Under the pieces are notes generated by a model. That model was given only the letters and a program-made list of their open reading frames with translations. It made no database searches and had not been told where the DNA came from. This document shows positions 27,101-35,178 of a stretch of DNA of 42,872 nt, one piece after another. The first letter of the stretch is position 1. Every line of letters begins with the position of its first letter. The translations under genes and the position numbers were made by a program. The stretch is from Thermoplasmata archaeon (GTDB lineage: Archaea; Thermoplasmatota; Penumbrarchaeia; JAEHCK01), in NCBI GenBank assembly GCA_020696345.1, contig JAEHCK010000026.1, positions 1-42,872 on the forward strand, in the 5' to 3' direction.

Positions 27101-27457
27101 TAAACAGGTCGATAAATAACTTGAGTCCCACCAATCATCATCATCAAGTAAAGCGAGGTATGTTCTACCTGGATTTATGTTTAATTCTAACAGTTTAATT
27201 AAAGCGGTATTAATTGATCCTGAGAGATTACGGGTCCTGGCACATTTAAGGAATAAAATATTTAGTTTTGTTGAATAGGATTCAACCAACTTTCTATTTA
27301 TAACCTCATTTCTTTTATTTGAATCGCAGATAATAATTAATTTATCTGGCTTAGCTGTTTGATTAGATACAGACTGAATTGCCCTTTTTAGTAGTTTTGG
27401 TCTATTTTTAGTTGGTATTATTACAATGATATTATTTTTCATTCTCCTAATCCCCAT
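24116..27457 (-). CDS. Three-domain GT2 - GT-like - polysaccharide deacetylase protein
   Basis: 1113 residues. Residues about 6-250 form a GT2 glycosyltransferase (IIVIIPTKNRPKLLKRAI, LLDDDDWWD as metal site, GGFDESLESTTDRDVCIRL). Residues about 290-620 look like a second GT-A-like domain (FIVTDIRSTKNLL, VIWILDDDVRLDY). A long charged helical linker follows. The C-terminal ~230 residues are a NodB-type carbohydrate esterase with LVTFDDGYKDV (catalytic and metal Asp), PVVFISSS, and IASHGKFHHDM (metal His pair), ending AFPDGKW. It probably builds and de-N-acetylates an extracellular glycan. No signal peptide is seen. A start at the sixth codon (27442) is as likely as the first. Confidence 0.78.
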   Translation of the reverse strand: MGIRRMKNNIIVIIPTKNRPKLLKRAIQSVSNQTAKPDKLIIICDSNKRNEVINRKLVESYSTKLNILFLKCARTRNLSGSINTALIKLLELNINPGRTYLALLDDDDWWDSSYLSTCLHEVKKDKLDWAISGIIRHESKEPIGKKLNIPTELRINDFYKTNPNIQGSSLFIRFSKLLECGGFDESLESTTDRDVCIRLLFLGDTKYGIIKKHLVHHMALSKINRLSSPGSKAKKQGLQTFYRKYGPLMSNNDRLEFKKRALELFNCEINETFTGYKKMKKETNNFMNQSSIFNIPIIIGFIVTDIRSTKNLLNDILSINKNIDLIKRVFLLDNTNNTQYLESLISKKRFSKLDIVMKPRYDINNEAKNGDFGDFIQILNEYRDISINRTILHHYLYLESLKLPGSVIWILDDDVRLDYILPDGNKKRLEPQEIYNEIKRLKEEKIDIAIGGVTGVPSIPTLSMLRVQLLDLVYHIKYLLNNNTEFGSVDESFGLKFKKDFPDFYYDNSSLHFNHLEIPLWKRIRNIPNEQRILQILDDFQLITKGRNPFRPVIWDNQKSLKDRHAMVVRGANTLVLNNECLNEFPNISPFINGLLSRRGDTIWLLLNEYIGKYNISRSELNIRHNRVLSPNQVFSFKKLTADFYGSSFIRALNVFFKEWSLKNKDLDFYSIINNRKELEKITEYFDYYLKEKILLFKFNSYRIRGLLKTLKNTLNKDQYNKIRKTIDLMETTFTDRNVNNFIRELKKYNNNEILEFIKELPDNIRSYKENLDKKISQSFLTEHDHNKSLSRLNNNYQLSFDNCNERNDKISTYSTQLTNLNDSKNRKTDFYRSYVPCLHRVFNHRSEIKDLTPHWIQYKIGFSMSVHSLQNRLIQLISRLRNKNKLKSNEKILVTFDDGYKDVLLMREFFRNNDAFQPVVFISSSIMDKGYFYWFDRYYRLLSQLNGKKIDIKYIKSDLNFIYDPGHNYANILQLASGNLKNELRASLNEDQQKFLNYLFSRLDVQDLQNNNGLYITSSDIRALSKDGWIIASHGKFHHDMRVLSKTRVKAELQESLDAILNLGGRAWLAFPDGKWNNNVKRISKEVGYTKLFTINPNKNILDPDTIGREIW

Positions 27458-27486
27458 AAAAATTCATTTAAATTCATACTAATATT

Positions 27487-28146
27487 TTAAACCCCCATCG
27501 GTTTTGGATTCTCCCCATATATCGCTTTATACATGAGTTTCAATGTTGTTATTATTAGATCTTTACATTGATAAAACTCAAAATTATTCATCTCATTAGA
27601 TGTATGACTTAATGGATTTCGATATTTAGATTTAATATTATGAAGTTTATTGTAGAAATTGGATATATTTATTTGAGTACCATTATACTTTTCAAAATTA
27701 AAAATTATTGAATATTCATTGAGATCATTTTTCAATTCTTCATGCCAGATTCTGTAAAATTTAAATGTACGATCCATGGAATCCATATTTAAAAAGCTTA
27801 AATATTGCTTTTTTGTTATTAAATATTTCAATAGATCTGTATTTGTTTTATAAATGGCACTTCTATCTAATTCCTCTTCTAGAATTTTTTTTATATATTT
27901 TTTATATTTGGTTTTTTTTATTATATCGAAGAAAATACGTTCTCTTATTTCAGTTTCAAAAATTAAACATAATTCTCTAATTTGTGAGCTATAATCATGA
28001 TTTAGAACATCATCATTTTTTAATTTAATAACTTTGGAGATTTCAATTAATTTTCTTCGATTCTTATTCATTAATTTATCCCAATATGGTTGCAGTTCTT
28101 TTTCAAAATCTAGCTCAAATTTGATTTGAATATTTTGCAGTTTCAT
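27487..28146 (-). CDS. Likely HEPN-domain protein paired with CARF regulator
   Basis: 219 helical residues with no recognised family by name. Near the C-terminus is KYRNPLSHTSNEMN, an Arg-x4-His (R176, H181) followed by helices, the arrangement of the HEPN ribonuclease motif Rx4-6H. The N-terminal 100 residues are highly charged helix (a possible coiled coil). The start at 28146 is chosen because the longer frame to 28188 runs into the upstream CARF gene; this leaves a 10-nt gap. Directly downstream of a CARF-wHTH gene, it would fit an effector whose activity or expression depends on a cyclic-nucleotide sensor. HEPN is my inference from one motif and the helical context. Confidence 0.45.
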   Translation of the reverse strand: MKLQNIQIKFELDFEKELQPYWDKLMNKNRRKLIEISKVIKLKNDDVLNHDYSSQIRELCLIFETEIRERIFFDIIKKTKYKKYIKKILEEELDRSAIYKTNTDLLKYLITKKQYLSFLNMDSMDRTFKFYRIWHEELKNDLNEYSIIFNFEKYNGTQINISNFYNKLHNIKSKYRNPLSHTSNEMNNFEFYQCKDLIITTLKLMYKAIYGENPKPMGV

Positions 28147-28156
28147 TCCCCCTTTC

Positions 28157-28933
28157 TCATTTATTTTTCTTGTTAAGTTCTCCTTCAATTAATTTCTTTA
28201 GACCTTTTCCAGGACCTAAAGATCTACCATTTTCGGTAAGATTCAATATTCTATTTCTTCCAACCTTTGATTCAAAGACTAGATCATCATTAACCAGTCT
28301 TTTTATTAATTTTGAAACATATGTGAGGTTTCCTTTCCCTTCAACCTTAAAAAATCGCTTTTGCAGTTCTCCTAAAGTAATCCCTGGATTGTCAAATAAA
28401 ATATTAACTACTCTTTTCTCAGAATCGGTTAGATCTCTATACAGCCAGATTGATTGTTTCCTACCAGTATCTTTTTCGATAAGATATACTTCATTAACAA
28501 TTGATTTTTTATCCATCGCTGCTTGTATTAAAGCTATCTTTTGAAGTTGAAGACCTGAAGTAATATTAATATTAATTCGATATCCCTGAATATATAAATA
28601 ATCGATTAATTCCCTAAAATATCTAATTAATTCAGATAGGTCTCGATTATTTGGTGGATGTATTAGATCATATCTTCGGTTCTTCACTTCAGGTAATGTT
28701 GATTCCTCTTGTTTAAATGATTTAATTAGATCAAGAGCTAATTCAGAATAATCTTCGATCTCCCGTGTTTCTTCATCTTTTAGACTTATGTTTGATTGTG
28801 GTGATTCGGATAATCTATTAGTGATTAAAACCACTCTCCAAGTATCTGGATAATATCTCAAACCGAGTCTGATCCACTGCTCTTTTCCACCAAAAGTCAT
28901 TATTTGACAAAGTTTAATTTTTTTTTCTTGCAT
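28157..28933 (-). CDS. CARF-like sensor domain fused to winged helix (Csa3/HFX_2341-like)
   Basis: A 258-residue protein. Residues 1-150 form a Rossmann-like CARF domain: an N-terminal strand KLCQIMTFGG, a middle helix pair, and INITSGLQLQKIALIQAA (about 120-139), the ligand-loop motif of CARF proteins. Residues 168-250 are a winged helix-turn-helix (TDSEKRVVNILFDNPGITL.EL, LTYVSKLIKRLVNDDLV). Csa3 and HFX_2341-type regulators have this build and bind cyclic oligoadenylates. The ATG at 28933 is preferred over TTG at 28954 because a BRE/TATA lies 26 nt upstream, giving a leaderless mRNA. No cas gene is in the window. It heads the long minus-strand operon. Confidence 0.72.
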   Translation of the reverse strand: MQEKKIKLCQIMTFGGKEQWIRLGLRYYPDTWRVVLITNRLSESPQSNISLKDEETREIEDYSELALDLIKSFKQEESTLPEVKNRRYDLIHPPNNRDLSELIRYFRELIDYLYIQGYRININITSGLQLQKIALIQAAMDKKSIVNEVYLIEKDTGRKQSIWLYRDLTDSEKRVVNILFDNPGITLGELQKRFFKVEGKGNLTYVSKLIKRLVNDDLVFESKVGRNRILNLTENGRSLGPGKGLKKLIEGELNKKNK

Positions 28934-28956
28934 GATGAGAGTAATTGTTCTCAAAG

Positions 28957-28962
28957 TATAAA
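28957..28962 (-). promoter_or_regulatory. BRE/TATA promoter of the CARF-wHTH operon
   Basis: On the minus strand GGAAACTATTTATACTTTG gives a purine-rich BRE followed by TTTATA. The TATA centre is 26 nt from the ATG at 28933, the standard archaeal TATA-to-start distance, so transcript and translation starts should coincide (leaderless). Confidence 0.7.
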
Positions 28963-29112
28963 TAGTTTCCTATCAATGTAAAGTGTTTATGGAAAGAGAG
29001 CACATAACACCAAAGTAGTACAAATGTCTATATGTCCATATTATTTGGTAAATAAAAAAAATTAAACATTCTTATTTCAATTCACTAATAATTTTTATTA
29101 AGAATATCGGCT

Positions 29113-29166
29113 CGCACACACCTACCCCGAGCTGGGGGCTTGGCCCGGAGAGGGCGGTAAGGGTTG
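29113..29166. repeat. GC-rich ~54-bp direct repeat, copy 1
   Basis: Matches 33764-33815 in the same orientation: CGCACAC, then CCCCGAGC-x-GGGGGC, TGGCCCGG, GGCG and AAGGGTTG. The CCCC/GGGG parts can fold. It lies between the mazG relic and the CARF gene, in strongly AT-rich surroundings. Confidence 0.75.
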
Positions 29167-29199
29167 AGCTAGAAGCAATAAATCATAGCTCATTATCAA

Positions 29200-29858
29200 C
29201 TACAACTCATCATACTTCTTCCTCTCCCCCTTCGCCTTCTCCACCGGATATTTCTCAGCGTTGAGCTTTATTTTATCGTTGATAATTGTAGCGACATCGG
29301 CATCAATAGCGTTCGCCAGGCTAAAACAATATATCAACACATCCGCCAGTTCCTCTTTCACCCTCTCGAGCTTCTCCTCGTCCAGATCCTCCCGGATCCC
29401 CCACAACTCAGCGTTATGAAGATTTGTGGTAGTAGATCACGCTGAGCAATCACCAAGCTGTGGAAAAGTCGTAGAGTTTTCCAGAGCGAGATAATTTGCT
29501 AATGCAAATTAGCCTAGATACAATAACCAATAATCAAATAAATCACAGATCTCAATATTCAAATTACCAAACACAATATATTTTTGTTTAAGTCATTGGG
29601 TTTTTGGTCCTTGGAAATTATTTGGTTATTGGCATTTGGGGGTTAGAATTCCCAATAAATCTTTATTTTATTATAGGAATTCTAAGCTACAACAAAAATA
29701 AGAATTTATTAACGATTGATCTTATTTTTGTGTGTTTATTGGTGATTCCGCCGCCACAGGCGGCGGTGGGGTGTGTGGTGTTTGCCCCAGTTGCGGTCGA
29801 GTTTGAACTGCTCCACTGCTTCACGTAATTGTTGGATAGTTGTAGAAAAATCGGTCAT
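29200..29858 (-). pseudogene. mazG relic split by a repeat insertion
   Basis: The N-terminal part (29767-29858) reads MTDFSTTIQQL and on to FKLDRNWGKHHTP. The C-terminal part (29200-29404) reads WGIREDLDEEKLERVKEELADV and continues to KYPVEKAKGERKK, both close to the intact mazG at 18844-19197. The middle codons (…QDLAVSISIEAAELLEIFQ…) with the first ExxE metal site are missing and replaced by about 360 noncoding bases. A GGTGGAG site still precedes the ATG. The relic cannot make an active pyrophosphohydrolase. Confidence 0.85.
29405..29766. repeat. Repeat element inside mazG relic, copy 1
   Basis: Starts AACTCAGCGTTATGAAG and ends with the perfect hairpin CCGCCGCC-ACA-GGCGGCGG (29748-29766). 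Much of it is also found at 42203-42412 inside the other split mazG, including TTGGTCCTTGGAAATTATTT. This copy carries extra sequence with the inverted repeat ACAAAAATAAG / CTTATTTTTGT (29692-29702 and 29721-29731). Confidence 0.8.
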
Positions 29859-30126
29859 AGCTCCACCTTCGCTCCCCCAATTGATTATAATGAATTAAAG
29901 TTTATTGCTGATTATTTGGGGGAGAAGCACGAAATCCTAATTTCTAAATCCTAAACAAATCAGAAATTCTAAAGGCCAAATTCAACCATTTGATATCGTT
30001 GAACCCAAGTTCTACCTTAACATTCACCCTTAATTGGGGGGATAGCACGCGTAAGGGTTATATAATTGTAATATAATTATCTGATGACTTAATATATACA
30101 CTCAGGATAGATTAGGGGAATGTAAA

Positions 30127-33100
30127 GTGAAAATCAATAAAGTCTATTATAAATCAAAATTGTTAACAATTATCTTAATTTCATCTTTTATTTTTATTGG
30201 ATTATTCAATACACTAAATTCATCATTTGTATCGAATGCTAGTGCAGGTTCTGGTGACCCACCGATTAATGGAACAACTACAAATACCTGGTATGTTGAT
30301 GGGCAAATAACTAGAAATTACGAGTGGATAAATACATCAAAGATACAGATTAATACTACAGGTTCTATGAATTGGACTAACATAAAAGCAATAATAGATG
30401 GGGATATTATTATTAATAATAATAGTTATTTTAATATTACAAACTCAAATATTATTTTGAATGGAGATTTAATTATTAATGGTTCTGCTAATTTTATTAA
30501 TGTTACTTTTAAAATCAATTCTACAACAAATGGGGAATATTCAATTATTGTCAATGACAAGGGTGACTTTAATATTTCTAATTCAAATTTTACAGCATAT
30601 AATTATGTTAAAAGGTACAAATTCATAGTTTATGGCAATTTGAATTTGAATACATCTAATATTAGCAGAATGTGGGGAAATCCACAATCTTTTGGTTATA
30701 CAATTGGAGGACTTCAAATATATTCGGATAATGTTATCATATCAAATTCTGATATTTATGATAATTATGCTGGTAATGAAATGGGGTGTGGTATTTATTT
30801 ATCATCTTCTTCAGCTAGAATTATTAATAACACAATAAAAAAGAACGATAATGGAATAATTAACCTTGGAACTTCAACACCAATTATTGAAGGAAATAAT
30901 ATTTCTTGGAGTCTTAAAAGAGGTTTATTGAATTTAAATTCGAAACCAATTGTTAATAACAATACTTTTACACGGAATGATTGGGAGGCGGTTTTAATTG
31001 GGGGTGTGACAAAAATGTGCTTATTTAATAATACTTTTATAAGCAATTACATTGGTTCACCAACATATGGTGATATGTCAATTCACAATTCAAATGTCAC
31101 CCTTAAAAATAATACACATATTGATTTAAGAGCAGGGGGAATATATAGTTCAGATTCAAATTTGGAAATTATAGATTGTACCTTTATTAATGTAAAATAT
31201 TATAGTTATGCAATTAATTTATGGAAAAACGTAAACCTAGATGTTACTAATTCCTCTTTTTCAAAATCAAACATTGATATAGGCACAAATTGTCAAGTAA
31301 ATTTTTTAAATTTGAAATATAATCATAGTTTGGTAACAATTGGTGAATCATCTAATTTAACTGTAAAGTGGTATCTTCATATAAATGTTCATAGTAACGA
31401 TAACAAGCCAATGAGTAACACAGATCTCATCGTTAAAGATGCATATAATAATATAATTGCTAATAAAAAAATGGATAGTAATGGGATAGCAAAATGGATT
31501 ATTTGTACTGGTTTCATTCAGAATAAAACCTTAATAAATTATTCAATGAACAATTATAATATTACTGTAATAGCAAAATCCATTGAACAAATAAAATTTA
31601 TTAATATGTCCTTAACTAAATGGGCAAATTTTACATATTGTCTATCTCCTGTTTGGGATGATATACCAGATCTTCATATATTAGAAGATACACAATATCT
31701 CGATTGGGTAAATTTAAATGAATACGTTTTAGATATTGATACACCTTTAGAAAATATAGATTACTCAATTATTTATCAGTCAAATAAATCAAAAATTAAT
31801 GTATCTATTGATAATAATGATAACATAGATATTGAACCATTAATTGAAAATTTTTATGGATCTAGTACAATCACAGTAAGGGCAGATGATGGAGATTTTA
31901 TTTCAAATGAAAATTTTACAATTTATATGGACCCTGTCAACGATTTACCAATTATTGAAACAGAAGATATAATAAATATAAATGAAGACGAATATTATGA
32001 AAACATCTATTATACTATTGATGTTGATATGGGAGATGTTATTAATTGGACTTACAACTCTAATGCAACTTGGTTACACTGGGGTAATGAGAATCATTCA
32101 TTATATGGGACTCCACAAAATGAAGATGTTGGTATTTACTGGGTAAGAATAAATGTATCCGATAACAATGGAGGATATGATGAACACAATTTTACTTTAA
32201 CTGTAAATAATACAAATGATCCACCTGTCATAAATACAACCGACATAACCGAAATTAATGAAGACGAGAATTATGAAGTACAATATACCGCCACTGATGT
32301 GGATTTTAATGATAAATTAATTTGGAAATATACATCAAATGCAAATTGGTTAAACTGGGGCTTTAAAAATCATATCCTTTATGGCATCCCCCGTAATGAA
32401 GACATTGGTGAATACTGGGTAGATATAAATATTACTGATGGAAATGGAGGATATGATAAAACACATTTCGTTCTAATTGTAATAAATGTGAATGACGCTC
32501 CTGAGATAAATAATTCAATTGCTGATATCTCAATACAGGAGGATTCAATTGATTACCAAATTAATTTATATGATTGGTTTAAAGATATTGATAACGATCA
32601 CTTAATTTATAGCTATAAGGGAGACAATAATATTGATGTAAAAATTCTTAAAAATGGTACAATTGAATTATTCCCAAAATCCAATTGGAATGGCCAAGAA
32701 GTATTAATTTTCTATGCAAACGATTCTGTTTCGGAAATATCTGATGACATTAAAATTACCGTTCTTCCAGTTAATGATGCACCAGTTAATGTAATAATAA
32801 TGTTGACAGAAATGATTTATTATGAAAAAGGATTACAACCCGCAGTTGGAAATGCAACTGATGTGGATATTACATATGGTGATAAATTAACCTTTACTTG
32901 GTATTCTAACATTTCTAGTAAAATTGGAATTGGTCAAGAGATAAATTTATCTCTTACTGCGGGAATGCATACCATTATTCTAAATGTTACTGATCAAAAA
33001 GGTATGTGGAGTACTGCCTCAATAGAAAGAGAAATATTAAAGACTGACATAGATAATGATGGGTATCCAGATGATATCGATGCTTTTCCAAATGATTCAA

Positions 33101-33624
33101 CACAATGGTTAGATTGTGATGGGGATAATTTTGGGGATAATTTGAATGGAATTAATCCAGATATTTTTCCGAATGATCCATTGGAATGGATAGATTCGGA
33201 TGGAGATAATTTTGGAAATAATATAGATGTTTTTCCAAATAATTCTTCTGAATGGAATGATACAGATGGAGATAATATGGGAGATAATATTGATGCATAT
33301 CCAAATGACCCAGGAAGATGGAAAGAAGAAGATGATCAAGAAGAAAAAAATAACCAAGATGAGAATGATGCCATTGGAATAATCATTGGTGTAGTTATTA
33401 TGATAATACTGATAATAATCTTTGTTTTCCTACTTTTGATTAAGCGAAAGAAAAAAGAAAAGGTTGAACAAGACACTACAACTAAAGTTGTTCAAGAAAT
33501 AACATTGCCTTCGCAAAATCAACCATATCAGCCACAACAGGCAATACAACAGTCACAACAAATTCAAAATTTTACACAACCTCAACAGCAATTACAAATG
33601 CAACACCAACAATCTCAACCATAG
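30127..33624 (+). CDS. Large surface protein: beta-helix, Ig-like repeats, calcium repeats, membrane anchor
   Basis: 1165 residues to the first stop, exported and anchored. Residues 1-40 are a signal peptide ending NASA. Residues about 50-390 form a right-handed beta-helix of NosD/pectate-lyase type (NNTF, GIYLSSSSARIINN, GIIN.GTSTPIIEGNNI repeats). Residues about 510-910 are Ig/cadherin-like repeats with VNDLPI, TNDPPV, VNDAPE and VNDAPV junctions. Residues about 975-1070 are thrombospondin type-3 calcium repeats (DIDNDGYPDDIDAFPND and three more). A single membrane helix follows, then a basic stop-transfer and a Gln-rich cytoplasmic tail. The start is GTG, after GGGGA (30115-30119). The frame continues past TAG for 40 more residues with a zinc ribbon. 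Confidence 0.85.
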   Translation: MKINKVYYKSKLLTIILISSFIFIGLFNTLNSSFVSNASAGSGDPPINGTTTNTWYVDGQITRNYEWINTSKIQINTTGSMNWTNIKAIIDGDIIINNNSYFNITNSNIILNGDLIINGSANFINVTFKINSTTNGEYSIIVNDKGDFNISNSNFTAYNYVKRYKFIVYGNLNLNTSNISRMWGNPQSFGYTIGGLQIYSDNVIISNSDIYDNYAGNEMGCGIYLSSSSARIINNTIKKNDNGIINLGTSTPIIEGNNISWSLKRGLLNLNSKPIVNNNTFTRNDWEAVLIGGVTKMCLFNNTFISNYIGSPTYGDMSIHNSNVTLKNNTHIDLRAGGIYSSDSNLEIIDCTFINVKYYSYAINLWKNVNLDVTNSSFSKSNIDIGTNCQVNFLNLKYNHSLVTIGESSNLTVKWYLHINVHSNDNKPMSNTDLIVKDAYNNIIANKKMDSNGIAKWIICTGFIQNKTLINYSMNNYNITVIAKSIEQIKFINMSLTKWANFTYCLSPVWDDIPDLHILEDTQYLDWVNLNEYVLDIDTPLENIDYSIIYQSNKSKINVSIDNNDNIDIEPLIENFYGSSTITVRADDGDFISNENFTIYMDPVNDLPIIETEDIININEDEYYENIYYTIDVDMGDVINWTYNSNATWLHWGNENHSLYGTPQNEDVGIYWVRINVSDNNGGYDEHNFTLTVNNTNDPPVINTTDITEINEDENYEVQYTATDVDFNDKLIWKYTSNANWLNWGFKNHILYGIPRNEDIGEYWVDINITDGNGGYDKTHFVLIVINVNDAPEINNSIADISIQEDSIDYQINLYDWFKDIDNDHLIYSYKGDNNIDVKILKNGTIELFPKSNWNGQEVLIFYANDSVSEISDDIKITVLPVNDAPVNVIIMLTEMIYYEKGLQPAVGNATDVDITYGDKLTFTWYSNISSKIGIGQEINLSLTAGMHTIILNVTDQKGMWSTASIEREILKTDIDNDGYPDDIDAFPNDSTQWLDCDGDNFGDNLNGINPDIFPNDPLEWIDSDGDNFGNNIDVFPNNSSEWNDTDGDNMGDNIDAYPNDPGRWKEEDDQEEKNNQDENDAIGIIIGVVIMIILIIIFVFLLLIKRKKKEKVEQDTTTKVVQEITLPSQNQPYQPQQAIQQSQQIQNFTQPQQQLQMQHQQSQP

Positions 33625-33747
33625 CAACTAATCCAATTTCCCCAACCACCATCACAATATAACCTATGCACAACCTGTGGACAACAAAAAACCTACATAC
33701 AACAAAATAACAGGTTTTATTGCTACCATTGTAAAAAATATGAATGA
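33625..33747 (+). other. In-frame continuation of the surface protein beyond TAG
   Basis: After TAG at 33622-33624 the same frame stays open for 40 codons to TGA at 33745. It encodes a Gln/Pro-rich segment and then CTTCGQ..YIQQNNRFYCYHCKKYE, a zinc-ribbon tail of the sort that ends this archaeal surface-protein design. The TAG falls in a Gln-rich run, where it is one transition from CAG. Either a nonsense mutation, read-through, or TAG decoding would explain it. Confidence 0.75.
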
Positions 33748-33763
33748 TTTTAAGGGTGATTGA

Positions 33764-33815
33764 CGCACACCCGCCCCGAGCAGGGGGCATGGCCCGGCGC
33801 AGGGCGCAAGGGTTG
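33764..33815. repeat. GC-rich ~52-bp direct repeat, copy 2
   Basis: Partner of 29113-29166. It lies 16 nt after the last stop of the surface protein and could act as a 3' element there. Copy 1 is 3' of the mazG relic, although that gene is on the other strand. Confidence 0.75.
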
Positions 33816-33913
33816 GGTGTAAATCGATATTACAGTTTTCATCAATAATACATCGTTCATCGCTAACTCAAGGCTGGCCCCACCCTAACGAGTTAATCCT
33901 CCGCATCTCCCCA

Positions 33914-34867
33914 TCACAACCTCTTCATTACTTCATCCAATTTCCCCGCAATAGATCCCAATCTTACTTTCATCTCCTTTTTCTCCACCGCACTAAGTGA
34001 TCCAATAATTTCACTATCCATCAAAACAACCTTATCAACAACTCTTTCCAACCTCTGGATCTGGGTTATTAAAATTACATTTTTATCTTCCTTTTTATCT
34101 TCACTTTCATCTTTGTTTACTTCTTCATTTTCATCATCAATCTTGTAGCCCGTGCCCAGCATCTGTTCACGTTCATCCCGGGGCGCTTTTGTGAACTTTT
34201 TAACAAACTCTCTTACCTCGTCCGATGTGATCTGGTCATCTTGAATTTTTTCAATTACTTTAGCCCTTAGTTCATCCTCTTTAATTCCACTGGTCTGATA
34301 GATCAATTTCGTAGACGGTTGAGCCGCTAAACTTTGTTTATCGCGAAATATCTTGGCCTCAACGAGCTGGGTTATTGAACTCTTATGATAACCTAACGCA
34401 TCCGCAAGATCCTTTTTGGTATCATATGCCTCCGACCGCCATAGATCGTAGACCGCGTTCTCACGCTCAATGGACGTCAGGTCTTTCCTGTGCAGGTTTT
34501 CTATCAATGATTGAATTAATAAATGATGGTCGTTTACATCCCTGATTATTGCCGGGACCTTATCGATACCTGCAGCTTTACATGCACGCCACCGGCGTTC
34601 GCCTACCACAATTTCGTACTTATCCATTTTTTTCCTGACGATTATTGGCTGGATCAGGCCCTCTTGTTGAATGGATCGTGCAAGATCTTCTATCTTATCA
34701 GCATCGCCGGGATCTTTTCTGGGTTGATCTGGGTTGCGTTTGATTCTTGATATATCGATCTGGGTTATTCTTTCCAGTTCAGGTTCTGATTTCCTTTGTG
34801 GGGAAGATCTGTTCGGTTTACCACGTTCACCTTTCACACTACCCTGGTTTCGATTATGTTTTGGCAT
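33914..34867 (-). CDS. ParB-like protein, no ParA partner seen
   Basis: 317 residues. After a basic tail (1-30), the ParB N-terminal domain (about 33-140) shows NPDQPRKD, LARSIQQEGLIQPIIV, the CTP-binding GERRWRACKAAG and ENLHRKDLTSIE. A helix-turn-helix follows (TKKDLADALGYHKSSITQLV), and the C-terminus is acidic coiled helix with a leucine-rich end. This is the chromosome/plasmid partition family, whose members act as CTP-gated DNA clamps. GGTGA six bases before the ATG at 34867 fixes the start; the frame upstream to 35056 is repeat DNA. With no ParA here it may be an orphan regulator or a mark of an integrated element. Confidence 0.82.
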   Translation of the reverse strand: MPKHNRNQGSVKGERGKPNRSSPQRKSEPELERITQIDISRIKRNPDQPRKDPGDADKIEDLARSIQQEGLIQPIIVRKKMDKYEIVVGERRWRACKAAGIDKVPAIIRDVNDHHLLIQSLIENLHRKDLTSIERENAVYDLWRSEAYDTKKDLADALGYHKSSITQLVEAKIFRDKQSLAAQPSTKLIYQTSGIKEDELRAKVIEKIQDDQITSDEVREFVKKFTKAPRDEREQMLGTGYKIDDENEEVNKDESEDKKEDKNVILITQIQRLERVVDKVVLMDSEIIGSLSAVEKKEMKVRLGSIAGKLDEVMKRL

Positions 34868-35178
34868 TTGTTTCACCGTGGTTTTGAAGGAATTGATGAT
34901 ATTTAAATGTTGAGGAAAACTCGGCAGATTAGTTATTGATGAGGGCATTTGAAAAGTCAAATTGGAAATTGGAAAAGTTAAAAGTAAAATTCCAAATTTC
35001 AATGACCGAACCCGCGTGTTCCGGTGGGGTTCATCGAGGGGCCATGGCTGGCGCACTCAACAAAAACAAATCATATGATGGATTCAAACAAATAGTTTCT
35101 CTCTTCCCTCCCGAACATTCCAATTAATAATCGCTAAGTCATCATTAGATCCAATTCCAGGTCCCTCGAGGTGCCACC
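34868..35178. other. Intergenic region between ParB-like and small plus-strand genes
   Basis: No gene seen. It holds degenerate AAATTGGAAA-type low-complexity repeats (about 34955-35005), a GAACCC...GGGTTC stem around 35007-35031, and a GC-rich patch with GGCCATGGCTGGCGCAC (35039-35055) that resembles AATGGCAGGCGCAC near 15700. Divergent promoters for ParB and the 63-residue protein must lie here. Confidence 0.45.

Noticed and set aside
29604..29828. A 74-residue plus-strand frame in the first mazG relic
   Set aside because: It crosses the repeat insertion and the reverse of mazG coding sequence; the composition is that of TTGG-rich repeat.
33925..35056. Extended N-terminus of the ParB-like protein to 35056
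   Set aside because: The extra 63 residues translate low-complexity repeat DNA, while GGTGA marks the ATG at 34867.
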